From Aquimarina sp042434915 (GTDB lineage: Bacteria > Bacteroidota > Bacteroidia > Flavobacteriales > Flavobacteriaceae), in NCBI RefSeq assembly GCF_042434915.1, contig NZ_CP170198.1:1054001-1118000 (forward strand): a stretch of DNA of 64,000 bases, given 5' to 3'. This document shows, piece by piece, positions 9,254-17,652 of the stretch (positions are counted from its first letter, which is position 1; the number at the start of each line of letters is the position of its first letter). The notes below the pieces were generated by a model. It saw only the letters and a list, made by a program, of their open reading frames with translations, searched no databases and was not told the origin of the DNA. The translations under genes were made by a program, and so were the position numbers.

Positions 9254-9308
9254 CCTACAGAACTATGATAATTGTCATAGTTCTGTAGGTATATGAATCG
9301 TAATTTTG
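9254..9308 (+). promoter_or_regulatory. FNR-type operator and -7 box of the usp gene at 9328
   Basis: A perfect 15-bp inverted repeat (9254-9268 and 9275-9289, 6-bp spacer) contains the core TGATAATTGTCA at 9266-9277. The -7 box TAATTTTG is at 9301-9308. The operator centre (9271.5) is 36.5 bp before the last base of the box, the same spacing as at seven other promoters in this window. If transcription starts five bases after the box, the operator centre is at -41.5, a class II activator position. Confidence 0.8.
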
Positions 9309-9327
9309 GATGTAAATAGTAAACATT

Positions 9328-10164
9328 ATGAAGAAAATACTTGTCCCTGTTGATTTTTCTAAATACTCTGAGTATGCATTAGAAGTAGCAGCAACCTTAG
9401 CCAAAAAGAACAATTCTGAAATCATAGTTCTACATATGATGGGATTATCCGAGGCTATTCTAACCAAAGATGAAGCGCAAGAAGCTACCGAAGCTCAATT
9501 TTACATGCGTCTAGCTCAAAAACGATTCGAAACTTTTTTAGATAAACCCTTCCTTAAGGATATCAGAACTACAGAAATGGTTCAAAACTACAAGATATTT
9601 AGTGAGATAAATACAGTTGTAAATGAAAATAATATAGATTTGATCGTCATGGGATCTCATGGCGCAAGTGGTCTTGAAGAAGTCTTTGTGGGATCTAATA
9701 CAGAAAAAGTCGTTAGAACCTCTGATGTGCCTGTGCTAGTTATAAAAAATAAGCAAAAAGATTTTAAAATCAATGAGGTGGTTTTTGCCTGTGACTTTAC
9801 GTTAGAAAATATTAACGTGTATCATAACGCTATGAAATTATTCAAGATGATAGGTGCCAACATTCATTTAGTATATGTCAATCTTCCTGGTGAACGTTTT
9901 AAAAGTACTTCTCAAATGGAAACCTTAGTAAGTGACTTTTTATTTAAAGCTGAAGCTGGAAACTTAAGTTTAATGGATAAAGTAGTATACTTAAATGATT
10001 ACTCAATTGAAAGTGCCTTATTTGATTTTAGTAATAAAATATCTGCCGATATTATAGCACTTCCTACTCATGGTAGAAGAGGAATAGCACATTTTTTTAG
10101 CGGAAGCATAACGGAACGTATTGCAAATCATTCTGAGTTACCTGTGTTAACCTTCAAAATTTAA
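9328..10164 (+). CDS. Two-domain universal stress protein, both domains with glycine motif
   Basis: 278 residues made of two UspA domains (about 1-143 and 146-278). The first starts MKKILVPVDFSKYS and carries the ATP-binding motif GSHGASGLEEVFVGSN (about 110-125, G-2x-G-9x-G-S). The second keeps most of that motif (THGRRGIAHFFSGS, about 249-262), unlike the seven other Usp proteins in the window, whose second domain has lost it. Usp proteins are cytoplasmic nucleotide-binding proteins made in stress or hypoxia. It is monocistronic, with the strongest palindromic operator of the set and a terminator. Confidence 0.92.
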   Translation: MKKILVPVDFSKYSEYALEVAATLAKKNNSEIIVLHMMGLSEAILTKDEAQEATEAQFYMRLAQKRFETFLDKPFLKDIRTTEMVQNYKIFSEINTVVNENNIDLIVMGSHGASGLEEVFVGSNTEKVVRTSDVPVLVIKNKQKDFKINEVVFACDFTLENINVYHNAMKLFKMIGANIHLVYVNLPGERFKSTSQMETLVSDFLFKAEAGNLSLMDKVVYLNDYSIESALFDFSNKISADIIALPTHGRRGIAHFFSGSITERIANHSELPVLTFKI

Positions 10165-10180
10165 TCAAATTAAGAGAATA

Positions 10181-10217
10181 AAAAAAGAGAAAGTCTTTAT
10201 TAGATTTTCTCTTTTTT
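10181..10217 (+). terminator. Terminator of the usp gene
   Basis: 16-bp arms AAAAAAGAGAAAGTCT (10181-10196) and AGATTTTCTCTTTTTT (10202-10217), with one G-T pair and a 5-nt loop, 17 bp after the stop. Confidence 0.8.
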
Positions 10218-10381
10218 ATAATAAATTCAAACAAAAGTCTTCACTTTTATAAAGCTTATTTCTCAATCCTTGATAATTGAGCTTCGATTTTGACCAGACA
10301 ATCTCAAATTATTAAATTTAAAAGTACTTTTATATGGTGTTTGCTGAAATGGTGTTTTTTTCTTGAATATATAGGTCACTT

Positions 10382-11026
10382 TTAAAGTTCCTGCATTATA
10401 GATACACCAGACGAAGTTCCGATTCGGGAAACACCAAGATTAAGATAAGTCTTAATCGTTTCATAATCTTTGATACCTCCAGACGCTTTAATTTTTGCTT
10501 GACTTCCTATTTCTTTTCTCATTAATACTATGTCATCAATCGTTGCACCACCTGTTCCAAAACCAGTAGAGGTTTTTACAAAATCTGCCCCCGCATTAAC
10601 ACTAAGACGACATGCTTCAATTTTTTCGGTAATAGTTAAATAGCAGGTTTCGATAATCACCTTAAGTATTTTTGATCCAATTGCTTTTTTGATCTCTTTA
10701 ATTTCGTTCGCTACTCTCTTATAAAGTCCAGATTTGATCCAACCAATAGTAAGAACCATATCGACTTCATCAGCACCATCAGCAATAGCTTGTTGCGCTT
10801 CAAAAATTTTGGCATTGTATGACATAGCGCCAAGTGGAAAACCTATAACCGCAACTACTTTGATAGTAGTGTTTTTAAGTATATTGTGAGCTAGAGACAC
10901 GTAACAACTATTAATACATACTGCATAAAATTTGTAAGTAACAGCTTCCTGACATAGGTTGATAATATCATCTTGTGTAGCTTCAGGTTTGAGTAAGGTA
11001 TGATCAATGAATTGATTGATTTTCAA
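10382..11026 (-). CDS. deoC: Deoxyribose-phosphate aldolase
   Basis: 214 residues, normal for DeoC, which cleaves 2-deoxyribose-5-phosphate to glyceraldehyde-3-phosphate and acetaldehyde in deoxynucleoside catabolism. FIDHTLLKPEAT (6-17), LKVIIETCYL (Schiff-base and acid Lys/Cys region, about 128-137), FVKTSTGFGTGGAT (about 152-165) and KASGGIKDY are the conserved TIM-barrel segments. It lies 5 bp after the thioredoxin gene on the same strand, so the two are probably cotranscribed. Confidence 0.95.
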   Translation of the reverse strand: MKINQFIDHTLLKPEATQDDIINLCQEAVTYKFYAVCINSCYVSLAHNILKNTTIKVVAVIGFPLGAMSYNAKIFEAQQAIADGADEVDMVLTIGWIKSGLYKRVANEIKEIKKAIGSKILKVIIETCYLTITEKIEACRLSVNAGADFVKTSTGFGTGGATIDDIVLMRKEIGSQAKIKASGGIKDYETIKTYLNLGVSRIGTSSGVSIMQEL

Positions 11027-11031
11027 AATAA

Positions 11032-11331
11032 TTATTTGTGTGAGTTGATAACCTGTATAATATCATTTTTTTGAAGGACTCCTGATTGACGCCATACTTG
11101 TTTCCCATTTTTAAATAATAGCATGGTAGGAACGCCTCGAACTTGATATTGGGTAGCAAGATTTTGATTAGCATCAACATCTATTTTGATTATTTTAATT
11201 TGATCTCCTAAGTCTTTTTTTACTTCTTTAAGAATAGGGCCCAGCATTTTGCAGGGACCACACCAATCTGCAAAGAAATCTATGAGTACGGGAGTAGAGG
11301 AGTCTATAAGTTTATTAAAACTGCTTTTCAT
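11032..11331 (-). CDS. trxA: Thioredoxin
   Basis: 99 residues, one complete thioredoxin domain without signal peptide, therefore cytoplasmic. Active site WCGPC at about 23-27 and the cis-proline loop VRGVPTMLLF at about 64-73. It reduces protein disulfides. It is first in a likely two-gene unit with deoC, a pairing without an obvious shared pathway. Confidence 0.95.
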   Translation of the reverse strand: MKSSFNKLIDSSTPVLIDFFADWCGPCKMLGPILKEVKKDLGDQIKIIKIDVDANQNLATQYQVRGVPTMLLFKNGKQVWRQSGVLQKNDIIQVINSHK

Positions 11332-11411
11332 TGTAGTTTATTTTATCTGTGTATTTGAAAGATACATAAAATCAAATTTTTGTAAGGCAAATAAAACTAT
11401 TAGAGAATTAA

Positions 11412-12287
11412 TTATAACAAAAAATTATCCTTTTTAAGAAGAGTTTTAAAATTCTGTATAGGAATATCAATAGCATAGGTGCCAGTGAATGAAGGGCATA
11501 CTATACAATCATCAAAATAGAATGTGAGTAAGGTATCATTAATTACAAAATTGTTTTTATAAACTTGAAAATCTCCTGATGAAAGCTCCCAGCATTCATA
11601 AAACAGTTCTCCATCTTTAATATTAGCAGTAATTGTTTTGTTAATAATTGACAGTACCTCTATCTCGGTATTAGATTGGAAGAAATTCTCGAATGTCATA
11701 AATTCTCCACCATTAGTGTCAAAATTAAGGCAATCAAAACCGTAATTAGAATGCACCGTACCCGAATAATAATTTTCTTTATATAGGACAACGCTTATCA
11801 AATTCTCTTTTGCCGAGAATAATTTGTAATCGATACTACGTTTATCCATTGATCTTTTGATATTAAGTGTATCGCATAGCAGCTCTTTGTCATCCAAAAT
11901 TTCATTTTCAGTAGCGACAATGTTTAGGTAGTTTTCTTTAATATAGGTATTAAACTTTTTGTGAGATGGGTGACTAGCTTCTTTTAAATAAGGATATCGG
12001 TAGTCCAAAATATAATCATCGGTTTCTTTTAAAAACGTCTTTGTAGTTACCAAATCTCCCAATTGTTCTTTCTTATCTTTTATAGCTAACAACTTTTCTC
12101 TCTTACGTTGCTGGTTTTTATCATAATCTGCGGTTAATTTATCTTCAGAAAAAGATTGTTGATTGTCTAAAGTTTCTTCAACCTCTGGTTTGATGGGTAG
12201 TTTACTATCCTCATTTACGATCTTAGTTGGCTTATCATTTTTACAAGAAATAAGGAGTAGTATGAGTAGGAGCGATTGAATTTTCAT
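11412..12287 (-). CDS. Lipoprotein with RsiV-like DUF3298 domain
   Basis: I place the start at the ATG at 12287, which gives MKIQSLLLILLLISC, a lipoprotein signal with Cys at residue 15. An upstream in-frame ATG at 12308 would fall inside the -7 box (12313-12306), which decides the start. The first 100 residues are charged and low in complexity. The C-terminal 200 match the RsiV/DUF3298 pattern, a beta-rich periplasmic domain, with LTFYFDDCIVCP near the end where relatives have YFDPYE-type sequence. RsiV of Bacillus is a lysozyme-sensing anti-sigma factor, but nothing here shows such a role. Its promoter carries the FNR-type operator. Confidence 0.7.
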   Translation of the reverse strand: MKIQSLLLILLLISCKNDKPTKIVNEDSKLPIKPEVEETLDNQQSFSEDKLTADYDKNQQRKREKLLAIKDKKEQLGDLVTTKTFLKETDDYILDYRYPYLKEASHPSHKKFNTYIKENYLNIVATENEILDDKELLCDTLNIKRSMDKRSIDYKLFSAKENLISVVLYKENYYSGTVHSNYGFDCLNFDTNGGEFMTFENFFQSNTEIEVLSIINKTITANIKDGELFYECWELSSGDFQVYKNNFVINDTLLTFYFDDCIVCPSFTGTYAIDIPIQNFKTLLKKDNFLL

Positions 12288-12305
12288 AATAGTTAAGTTT
12301 AATGA

Positions 12306-12354
12306 CAAATATAGATATTGAGTTTTTTATAATATATGATGTATATCATATATT
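12306..12354 (-). promoter_or_regulatory. FNR-type operator and -7 box of the RsiV-like lipoprotein gene
   Basis: Perfect 9-bp arms AATATATGA (12331-12339) and TCATATATT (12346-12354), core TGATGTATATCA, centre 12342.5. On the minus strand the -7 box TATATTTG (12313-12306) ends 36.5 bp from that centre. Confidence 0.8.
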
Positions 12355-12641
12355 GTTTACTCATTTAGCAAATAGTGTTTTGATCAATAAAATCATCTCA
12401 GCGTTATTATTTCGGGTGTATAAGTAAACAATAGCGGTAGCAGTTTTTTTATAACAGTTGTGTTATTATAATCATAAAGAGGGACTTATAGGAGTAAAGG
12501 TGTACTATTTAAAATCAATTATGCATTGATTAGGATCAGCATTGAATAAAATTATTTTTCTTCCTATCATAAAACTGAAAAGCATTCAATATATCAGTTA
12601 TTTTAAGATTTATATCACTTCCTAGAGTTCGTGTAAATTCT
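12355..12641. other. Gene-free stretch upstream of the kinase gene
   Basis: No gene seen. A near-operator AGATTTATATCA at 12606-12617 differs from the core at one base and is 37.5 bp (not 36.5) from the last base of the kinase -7 box, so it is only a possible weak site. Confidence 0.4.
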
Positions 12642-12656
12642 TATTTTTGAAAGATG
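12642..12656 (+). promoter_or_regulatory. Promoter of the PAS kinase gene, probably leaderless
   Basis: TATTTTTG (12642-12649) is followed by four bases and the ATG at 12654, the same arrangement as at the DUF2520 operon. Confidence 0.5.
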
Positions 12657-13892
12657 AAAGTCTTCGAAAAAAGTGACAATGTATTTACAATATTATCTGA
12701 AGCTGTACCAGAAGGAATAATTGTAGTTAACGAACAACAAATCATAGTAGCGACTAATGGATCGGCAGAACAGCTTTTTGGCTACTCAAAAGATGAACTA
12801 GTAGGAAAATCGCTTAATATTTTAATTCCCAAAGAGTATCATCATGTTCACGGTGATCATTTTGAACGTTTTGTAGGACATTCAGAAAAAAGGCAAATGG
12901 GACATGGTAGAGACTTGCATGGAGTGCGTAAAGATGGGTCGTTATTTGCTGTAGAGGCTGGGCTTAATCCCTTTACTATTTATGATACAAAGTATGTAAT
13001 GGCATTAGTCATTGACATAACAGCTCGTAAAAAGCAAGAATTAGAAATTAAGGAGCTTAATAAAAATCTTGAACAAAAGGTAGCCGCTCGTACTCAAGAT
13101 CTCAATATAACTATTAGTGCACTACAAGAAGAGGTGAAACTAAGAAAAGAGGCCGAAGAGAGGATCAAAGAATCCCTTAAAAAAGAACGGGATCTCAATG
13201 AATTAAAAACGAAGTTTTTATCTCTAGTTTCTCACGAATTTAAAACACCACTTAGCGGTATCTTAACATCTGCTACATTGGCAGGTAAATATACACAAGA
13301 TGACCAACAAAGCAAACGTGATAAACATCTAGATACGATCAAAAGTAAGGTTAAGTATCTTGATAATATCCTTAACGACTTTTTATCTATTGAACGATTA
13401 GAGACAGGTAAGGTAAGTTATAAGTTTACTACGTTTCCACTTAGTAAGGTGATTAATGAGGTTATTTACAATGCCAATATGCTACTTAAAGATGGCCAAA
13501 AGATTGTGTATCCACAAAATGCCGACGAATTTAAAGTACATTTTGATGAGAAGATCTTAGAACTTATACTTTCAAACCTAGTGCATAACGCTGTAAAATA
13601 CTCTGGAGAGCATAGTACGATAGAATTAAAAGTCACCAAACTCGACACATGCTTTAAATTCACCATTAAAGATGAAGGTATCGGAATTCCTGAAAAAGAA
13701 CAAAAATTTATTTTTAAACGTTACTTTAGAGCCGAAAATGCATTGTTAGATCAAGGTACAGGTATCGGGCTTAATATAGTAAAGAGTCATCTTGAAAATT
13801 TGGGTGGGGCTATTTCTTTTACCAGCATCGAAAATTTAGGAACCACATTTAACATAAGTTTACCAATAAGCGCAAATCAAACAACCTTTTAA
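12654..13892 (+). CDS. FixL-like PAS sensor histidine kinase
   Basis: 412 residues, soluble. PAS domain at about 8-127, coiled coil at about 128-185, HisKA with phospho-acceptor His194 in FLSLVSHEFKTPLSG, and a HATPase domain with N-box LSNLVHNAVKYS and glycine boxes DEGIGIP and GTGIGLNIV. The PAS domain aligns with the heme PAS of FixL: His66 (in VHGDHFERF) sits where the heme-ligating His200 of Bradyrhizobium FixL sits, and Arg86 (in MGHGRD) where the O2-contacting Arg220 sits. Heme binding is therefore plausible, but these residues also occur in PAS domains not shown to bind heme. The next gene (2 bp on) encodes the cognate regulator. Confidence 0.9.
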   Translation: MKVFEKSDNVFTILSEAVPEGIIVVNEQQIIVATNGSAEQLFGYSKDELVGKSLNILIPKEYHHVHGDHFERFVGHSEKRQMGHGRDLHGVRKDGSLFAVEAGLNPFTIYDTKYVMALVIDITARKKQELEIKELNKNLEQKVAARTQDLNITISALQEEVKLRKEAEERIKESLKKERDLNELKTKFLSLVSHEFKTPLSGILTSATLAGKYTQDDQQSKRDKHLDTIKSKVKYLDNILNDFLSIERLETGKVSYKFTTFPLSKVINEVIYNANMLLKDGQKIVYPQNADEFKVHFDEKILELILSNLVHNAVKYSGEHSTIELKVTKLDTCFKFTIKDEGIGIPEKEQKFIFKRYFRAENALLDQGTGIGLNIVKSHLENLGGAISFTSIENLGTTFNISLPISANQTTF

Positions 13893-13894
13893 TT

Positions 13895-14950
13895 ATGAAA
13901 ACAATTTTGCTTATCGAAGACGATGCAGCGTTACGTGAAAATACTGCAGAACTACTCGAATTATCAGCATACAAGGTAACAACCGCACCTAATGGCAAGA
14001 TTGGAATACTCAAAGCAAAAGAAATCAATCCGGATATCGTATTGTGTGATATTATGATGCCAGAAATTGATGGATATGGTGTGTTAGAATCGTTATCTAT
14101 GGATGCCCAAACTGCAAGTATCCCCTTTGTCTTTTTATCGGCAAAGACAGAACACAAAGAGATACGAAAAGGAATGGATCTTGGAGCAGATGATTACTTG
14201 ACCAAACCCTTTGATGAAGAAGATTTGTTAAGTGCGATCGAAAGTCGACTTGCAAAGACCTTACTTCTTAAGCAACGTAAGGATACTATCGAAACTTTAA
14301 AGGAAGATACTCCTGAGGACAGTTTAAGAAACCTTAACGAGCTCAAGAATTTTTTTGATGATAATGGTCAAATCGTAAAAGTAGCCAAAGGCGATACTAT
14401 ATATAAAAAGGGACAGCATTCTAATAATATATTTTTAATACTTCAGGGTGTTGTAAAAACGCATACCATGGATGAGAACGGTAAAGATCTAATTACCGCT
14501 TTGTATAAAGCCGATGATTTCTTAGGATTCACGACCTTTCTCGAGACAACAAGTTATCAGGAAACTGCGACTGCTGTAGAGAATGTCGAAGTAGCTATGG
14601 TAACCAAAAAAGAGTTAAAAGAAATTCTAGAAAAAAATGCGACACTTTCTTTAGAATTGATGGAACTACTAACAGATAATTTGAGCGAAGTCAAAAATCA
14701 ATTACTACAAATGGCATATAGTTCGGTTCGTAGAAAAACAGCCAATACTATACTCAAATTTGCAAATGTGATGAGCAAAACATCTAATGCTAACATCAAA
14801 ATATCTCGCAACGATCTTGCAAGCGTTGCCGGAATAGCGACCGAAAGTTTAATTAGAACGTTGTCAGGATTTAAAAAAGAAGGTCTTATTGCGATCGAAG
14901 GTCGCAACATTCAAATTTTAAATTTATCGGGTCTGCAAATGATCGATTAA
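13895..14950 (+). CDS. Response regulator with receiver, cNMP-type and Crp-family HTH domains
   Basis: 351 residues. Receiver domain at 1-118 with acidic pocket EDD (8-10), phospho-acceptor Asp52 and Lys104 in YLTKPFD. A Crp-like beta-roll at about 140-235 contains the arrangement GDTIYKKGQHSNNIFLILQG. The C-terminal winged helix has the recognition helix ATESLIRTLSGFKKEGLI. Glu and Arg fall where Crp and Fnr use Glu and Arg to read the TGA/TCA half-site. It is thus FixJ and FixK in one protein. The adjacent kinase gene makes it the likely target of that kinase, and it is the best candidate for the TGATNNNNATCA operators nearby. Confidence 0.9.
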   Translation: MKTILLIEDDAALRENTAELLELSAYKVTTAPNGKIGILKAKEINPDIVLCDIMMPEIDGYGVLESLSMDAQTASIPFVFLSAKTEHKEIRKGMDLGADDYLTKPFDEEDLLSAIESRLAKTLLLKQRKDTIETLKEDTPEDSLRNLNELKNFFDDNGQIVKVAKGDTIYKKGQHSNNIFLILQGVVKTHTMDENGKDLITALYKADDFLGFTTFLETTSYQETATAVENVEVAMVTKKELKEILEKNATLSLELMELLTDNLSEVKNQLLQMAYSSVRRKTANTILKFANVMSKTSNANIKISRNDLASVAGIATESLIRTLSGFKKEGLIAIEGRNIQILNLSGLQMID

Positions 14951-14972
14951 TTATAGGTTTGATAACATAACC

Positions 14973-15015
14973 TGATTTTTATCATATTTTTAGCTCATTG
15001 CGCACTATACTTTTG
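14973..15015 (+). promoter_or_regulatory. FNR-type operator and -7 box of the usp-hemN unit
   Basis: Core TGATTTTTATCA at 14973-14984 (centre 14978.5), followed by the -7 box TACTTTTG at 15008-15015. Spacing is 36.5 bp. Confidence 0.8.
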
Positions 15016-15036
15016 TAATCAGACAAAGTATATCCA

Positions 15037-15888
15037 ATGAAAAAGATATTAATACCCACCGATTTTTCTGAAAATTCATGGAGCGCCATTGTATATGCGG
15101 TGGCTTTTTTTAAGAAATCTACCTGTACCTTTTATTTGTTGCATATAACTCCAACAGAAGGTATCATCGTCGATGAACCACTTTTTACTGTTGAGAATAA
15201 TAAGGACGCTATTCTTGTTGATAGTACAACAACCAATGCAAAAGCTAAGTTGGACGAATTACTTAAACGCATTGACAAATTACCACTTAATACAAAACAT
15301 ACCTTTAAACCATTAGTAGAATTTGTGTTTTTTGTAGATGGTATACGCAAGCATGTTGTTGATAAGCATATTGATTATATCGTGATGGGTACCAAAGGAG
15401 CATCCAATGCTTTACAACGCACGATTGGTAGTAATACTGGAGATGTTATTACTAAGGTTAAATGTCCGGTATTAATAATTCCAGAAAATGCACGATATAG
15501 TCGTCCTAAAGAAATAGCTTTTCCAACCGACTATAATATTAATTATAAAGCAAAAGTTGTTGATACCCTTACCCAGTTACTACTAGATAAAAAGGCAGCA
15601 CTACGTGTTTTGCATGTAGCCAAAAAAGAAGAAAAACTATCTGATAATCAATTGATCAATAAAAATTTTCTAGATCAACAGTTGGGAAATGCTATTCCGC
15701 ATAGCTTTCACTTTTTATCAAATCCAAATATAGAGCAAGCTGTTCAATGTTTTATAGAGAGTAGAGATATCAATATGATTACCATGGTTGCCAAAAATCT
15801 TAATTTTTTTCAACGTATTTTATTTCAACCACTTGTTGAAGAAATTAGTTATCATATCGATATCCCATTTTTAGTTCTTCACGAATAA
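15037..15888 (+). CDS. Two-domain universal stress protein
   Basis: 283 residues, start MKKILIPTDFSENSWSA. Domain 1 carries GTKGASNALQRTIGSN (G-2x-G-9x-G-S, about 114-129). Domain 2 has no glycine motif and instead reads MVAKNLNFFQRILFQP where its paralogs have a His-Ser-Phe motif. Hemn follows after 53 bp with no visible terminator, so the two are probably one transcript from the FNR-type promoter. It is similar throughout to the Usp proteins at 23406-27882. Confidence 0.9.
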   Translation: MKKILIPTDFSENSWSAIVYAVAFFKKSTCTFYLLHITPTEGIIVDEPLFTVENNKDAILVDSTTTNAKAKLDELLKRIDKLPLNTKHTFKPLVEFVFFVDGIRKHVVDKHIDYIVMGTKGASNALQRTIGSNTGDVITKVKCPVLIIPENARYSRPKEIAFPTDYNINYKAKVVDTLTQLLLDKKAALRVLHVAKKEEKLSDNQLINKNFLDQQLGNAIPHSFHFLSNPNIEQAVQCFIESRDINMITMVAKNLNFFQRILFQPLVEEISYHIDIPFLVLHE

Positions 15889-15941
15889 AAATTGTTAACC
15901 TACCCATCTATTAAGTTATAGTTTAAAAAATTTCCTCAAGT

Positions 15942-17306
15942 ATGTGTCAATCATTAGTCAATAAATATAATATACCAGGACCTCGTTATACAAGTTATCC
16001 AACAGTACCGTATTGGGATAATGAAACATTTTCTTTAACAGGATGGAAAAATAGTATTAGACAGTCTTATATTGAATCGAATAGGAGTGAAGGTATTAGT
16101 CTGTACATTCATTTACCATATTGCGAATCCTTGTGTACTTTTTGTGGTTGCAACAAGCGCATCACCAAACGACATGAAGTTGAGCTGCCGTATATTAACA
16201 CATTGCTTAAAGAGTGGGACATGTACCTCAAACTATTTGTAACCAAACCTAGAATTAAAGAATTACATTTAGGTGGTGGTACACCAACCTTCTTTTCGGC
16301 GCCTAATTTGGAGTATTTAGTCAAAGGTATTTTAAGAACAGCCGAGCTAGCAGAAGATTTCGAATTTAGTTTTGAAGGACATCCTAATAACACAACCAAA
16401 CTTCATTTACAAACGTTATACAATTTGGGCTTTAGTCGCGTAAGTTTTGGAGTACAAGATTACAATGAACAAGTACAAAACGCTATTCATCGCAAGCAAA
16501 CTTTTAGTCAAGTGCGAAAAGTGACATCCTTGGCTAGAGAGATCGGTTATACATCAATTGGTCACGATATTATTTTTGGTTTACCTTTTCAAACTCAAAA
16601 AGATGTAGCATATACTATTTTAAAGACCAAAGAACTTTTACCAGATCGCTTGGCTTTTTATAGCTACGCACATGTACCATGGCTCAAAGGGAGTGGTCAA
16701 CGTGGCTTTAAAGATAGTGATTTACCCAAAGCAACAGAGAAACGAGCTCAATATGAATTAGGTAAAAAATTGTTAGCAACTGCAGGATATGTTGAGGTAG
16801 GCATGGATCATTTTGCTTTGCCTACAGATGCACTTTATAAATCGATGAAGGATAAAAATTTACATCGTAATTTTATGGGATACACAGCATCCAAAACACA
16901 AGCTATGATTGGATTAGGAGTATCAGCCATAAGTGATAGCTGGTATGGATTCGCACAAAATGTAAAGGGAATTGAAGAGTACAAGCACTTGGTAGATGAA
17001 CAAATTTTACCTGTATTTAAGGGGCATCTCTTAAGCGAAATCGACGTGATTGTTCGACAACATATATTAGATCTTATGTGCCGTATGCAAACTCGGTGGA
17101 ATGAGAGCACTACAAAAATAACATCCCTGAATAAAATCATTCAACGATTGGCACCCATGCAGCATGATGGCTTATTACAATTGGATAGCGGTGGTATTAC
17201 AGTTTTGGATAAAGGTAAACCTTACATTCGCAATATTTGTATGGCTTTTGATTTGCATTTGCAACAGCAGCAACCAACAACACAACTGTTCTCAATGACA
17301 ATTTAA
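15942..17306 (+). CDS. hemN: Oxygen-independent coproporphyrinogen III oxidase
   Basis: 454 residues, the length of true HemN. The radical-SAM cluster motif is YCESLCTFCGC with Cys61, Cys65 and Cys68 and the extra Cys70 typical of HemN. It also has the N-terminal GPRYTSYPTVPYW start and LGGGTPTF for SAM binding. It converts coproporphyrinogen III to protoporphyrinogen IX when oxygen is too low for HemF. Position behind a usp gene with an FNR-type promoter fits low-oxygen control, as in FixK and Anr regulons. Confidence 0.95.
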   Translation: MCQSLVNKYNIPGPRYTSYPTVPYWDNETFSLTGWKNSIRQSYIESNRSEGISLYIHLPYCESLCTFCGCNKRITKRHEVELPYINTLLKEWDMYLKLFVTKPRIKELHLGGGTPTFFSAPNLEYLVKGILRTAELAEDFEFSFEGHPNNTTKLHLQTLYNLGFSRVSFGVQDYNEQVQNAIHRKQTFSQVRKVTSLAREIGYTSIGHDIIFGLPFQTQKDVAYTILKTKELLPDRLAFYSYAHVPWLKGSGQRGFKDSDLPKATEKRAQYELGKKLLATAGYVEVGMDHFALPTDALYKSMKDKNLHRNFMGYTASKTQAMIGLGVSAISDSWYGFAQNVKGIEEYKHLVDEQILPVFKGHLLSEIDVIVRQHILDLMCRMQTRWNESTTKITSLNKIIQRLAPMQHDGLLQLDSGGITVLDKGKPYIRNICMAFDLHLQQQQPTTQLFSMTI

Positions 17307-17334
17307 AAGCACCTGTTTCCAGTACTTCAGATAG

Positions 17335-17359
17335 CACTTCTTTTACCTATAAAGAAGTG
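17335..17359 (+). terminator. Terminator after hemN
   Basis: Arms CACTTCTTT (17335-17343) and AAAGAAGTG (17351-17359), 7-nt loop, followed by a run of eight T. Confidence 0.8.
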
Positions 17360-17418
17360 TTTTTTTTGTTCAAATAATTGAAAGTTAATTTTGTACTTTT
17401 GAGTAAAATGATAAATTT

Positions 17419-17652
17419 ATGGATCTACCATCAAGAAAAATTGTATTTGTTCAAGAATTCTTGAAGTTACAGGATGAAGAAATAATTAGCCGTCTCGAAA
17501 ATGTTCTTAACAACGAAAACGCATTTGCTTTTGAAGAGATGTTAGTACCAATGTCAATGACTGCTTTGCACGATATGCTTGCTCAGGCCGAAAAAGATTT
17601 TCAAAGCGAAAATTATATATCGATGGGAGTATTAATTTCAAAATTTAAGTAA
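17419..17652 (+). CDS. Putative antitoxin of a ParE/RelE-type pair
   Basis: 77 residues, acidic and mostly helical, beginning MDLPSRKIVFVQEFLKLQDE. Size, charge and its position directly before a ParE-like toxin gene (1-nt overlap of stop and start) identify it as an antitoxin. No DNA-binding domain is evident; similar small partners without HTH are common in Bacteroidota. Confidence 0.72.
   Translation: MDLPSRKIVFVQEFLKLQDEEIISRLENVLNNENAFAFEEMLVPMSMTALHDMLAQAEKDFQSENYISMGVLISKFK

Noticed and set aside
9254..9289. Palindrome considered as a terminator
   Set aside because: No T tract follows, it lies 39 bp before a start codon, and its centre has the fixed distance to a -7 box seen at seven other promoters.
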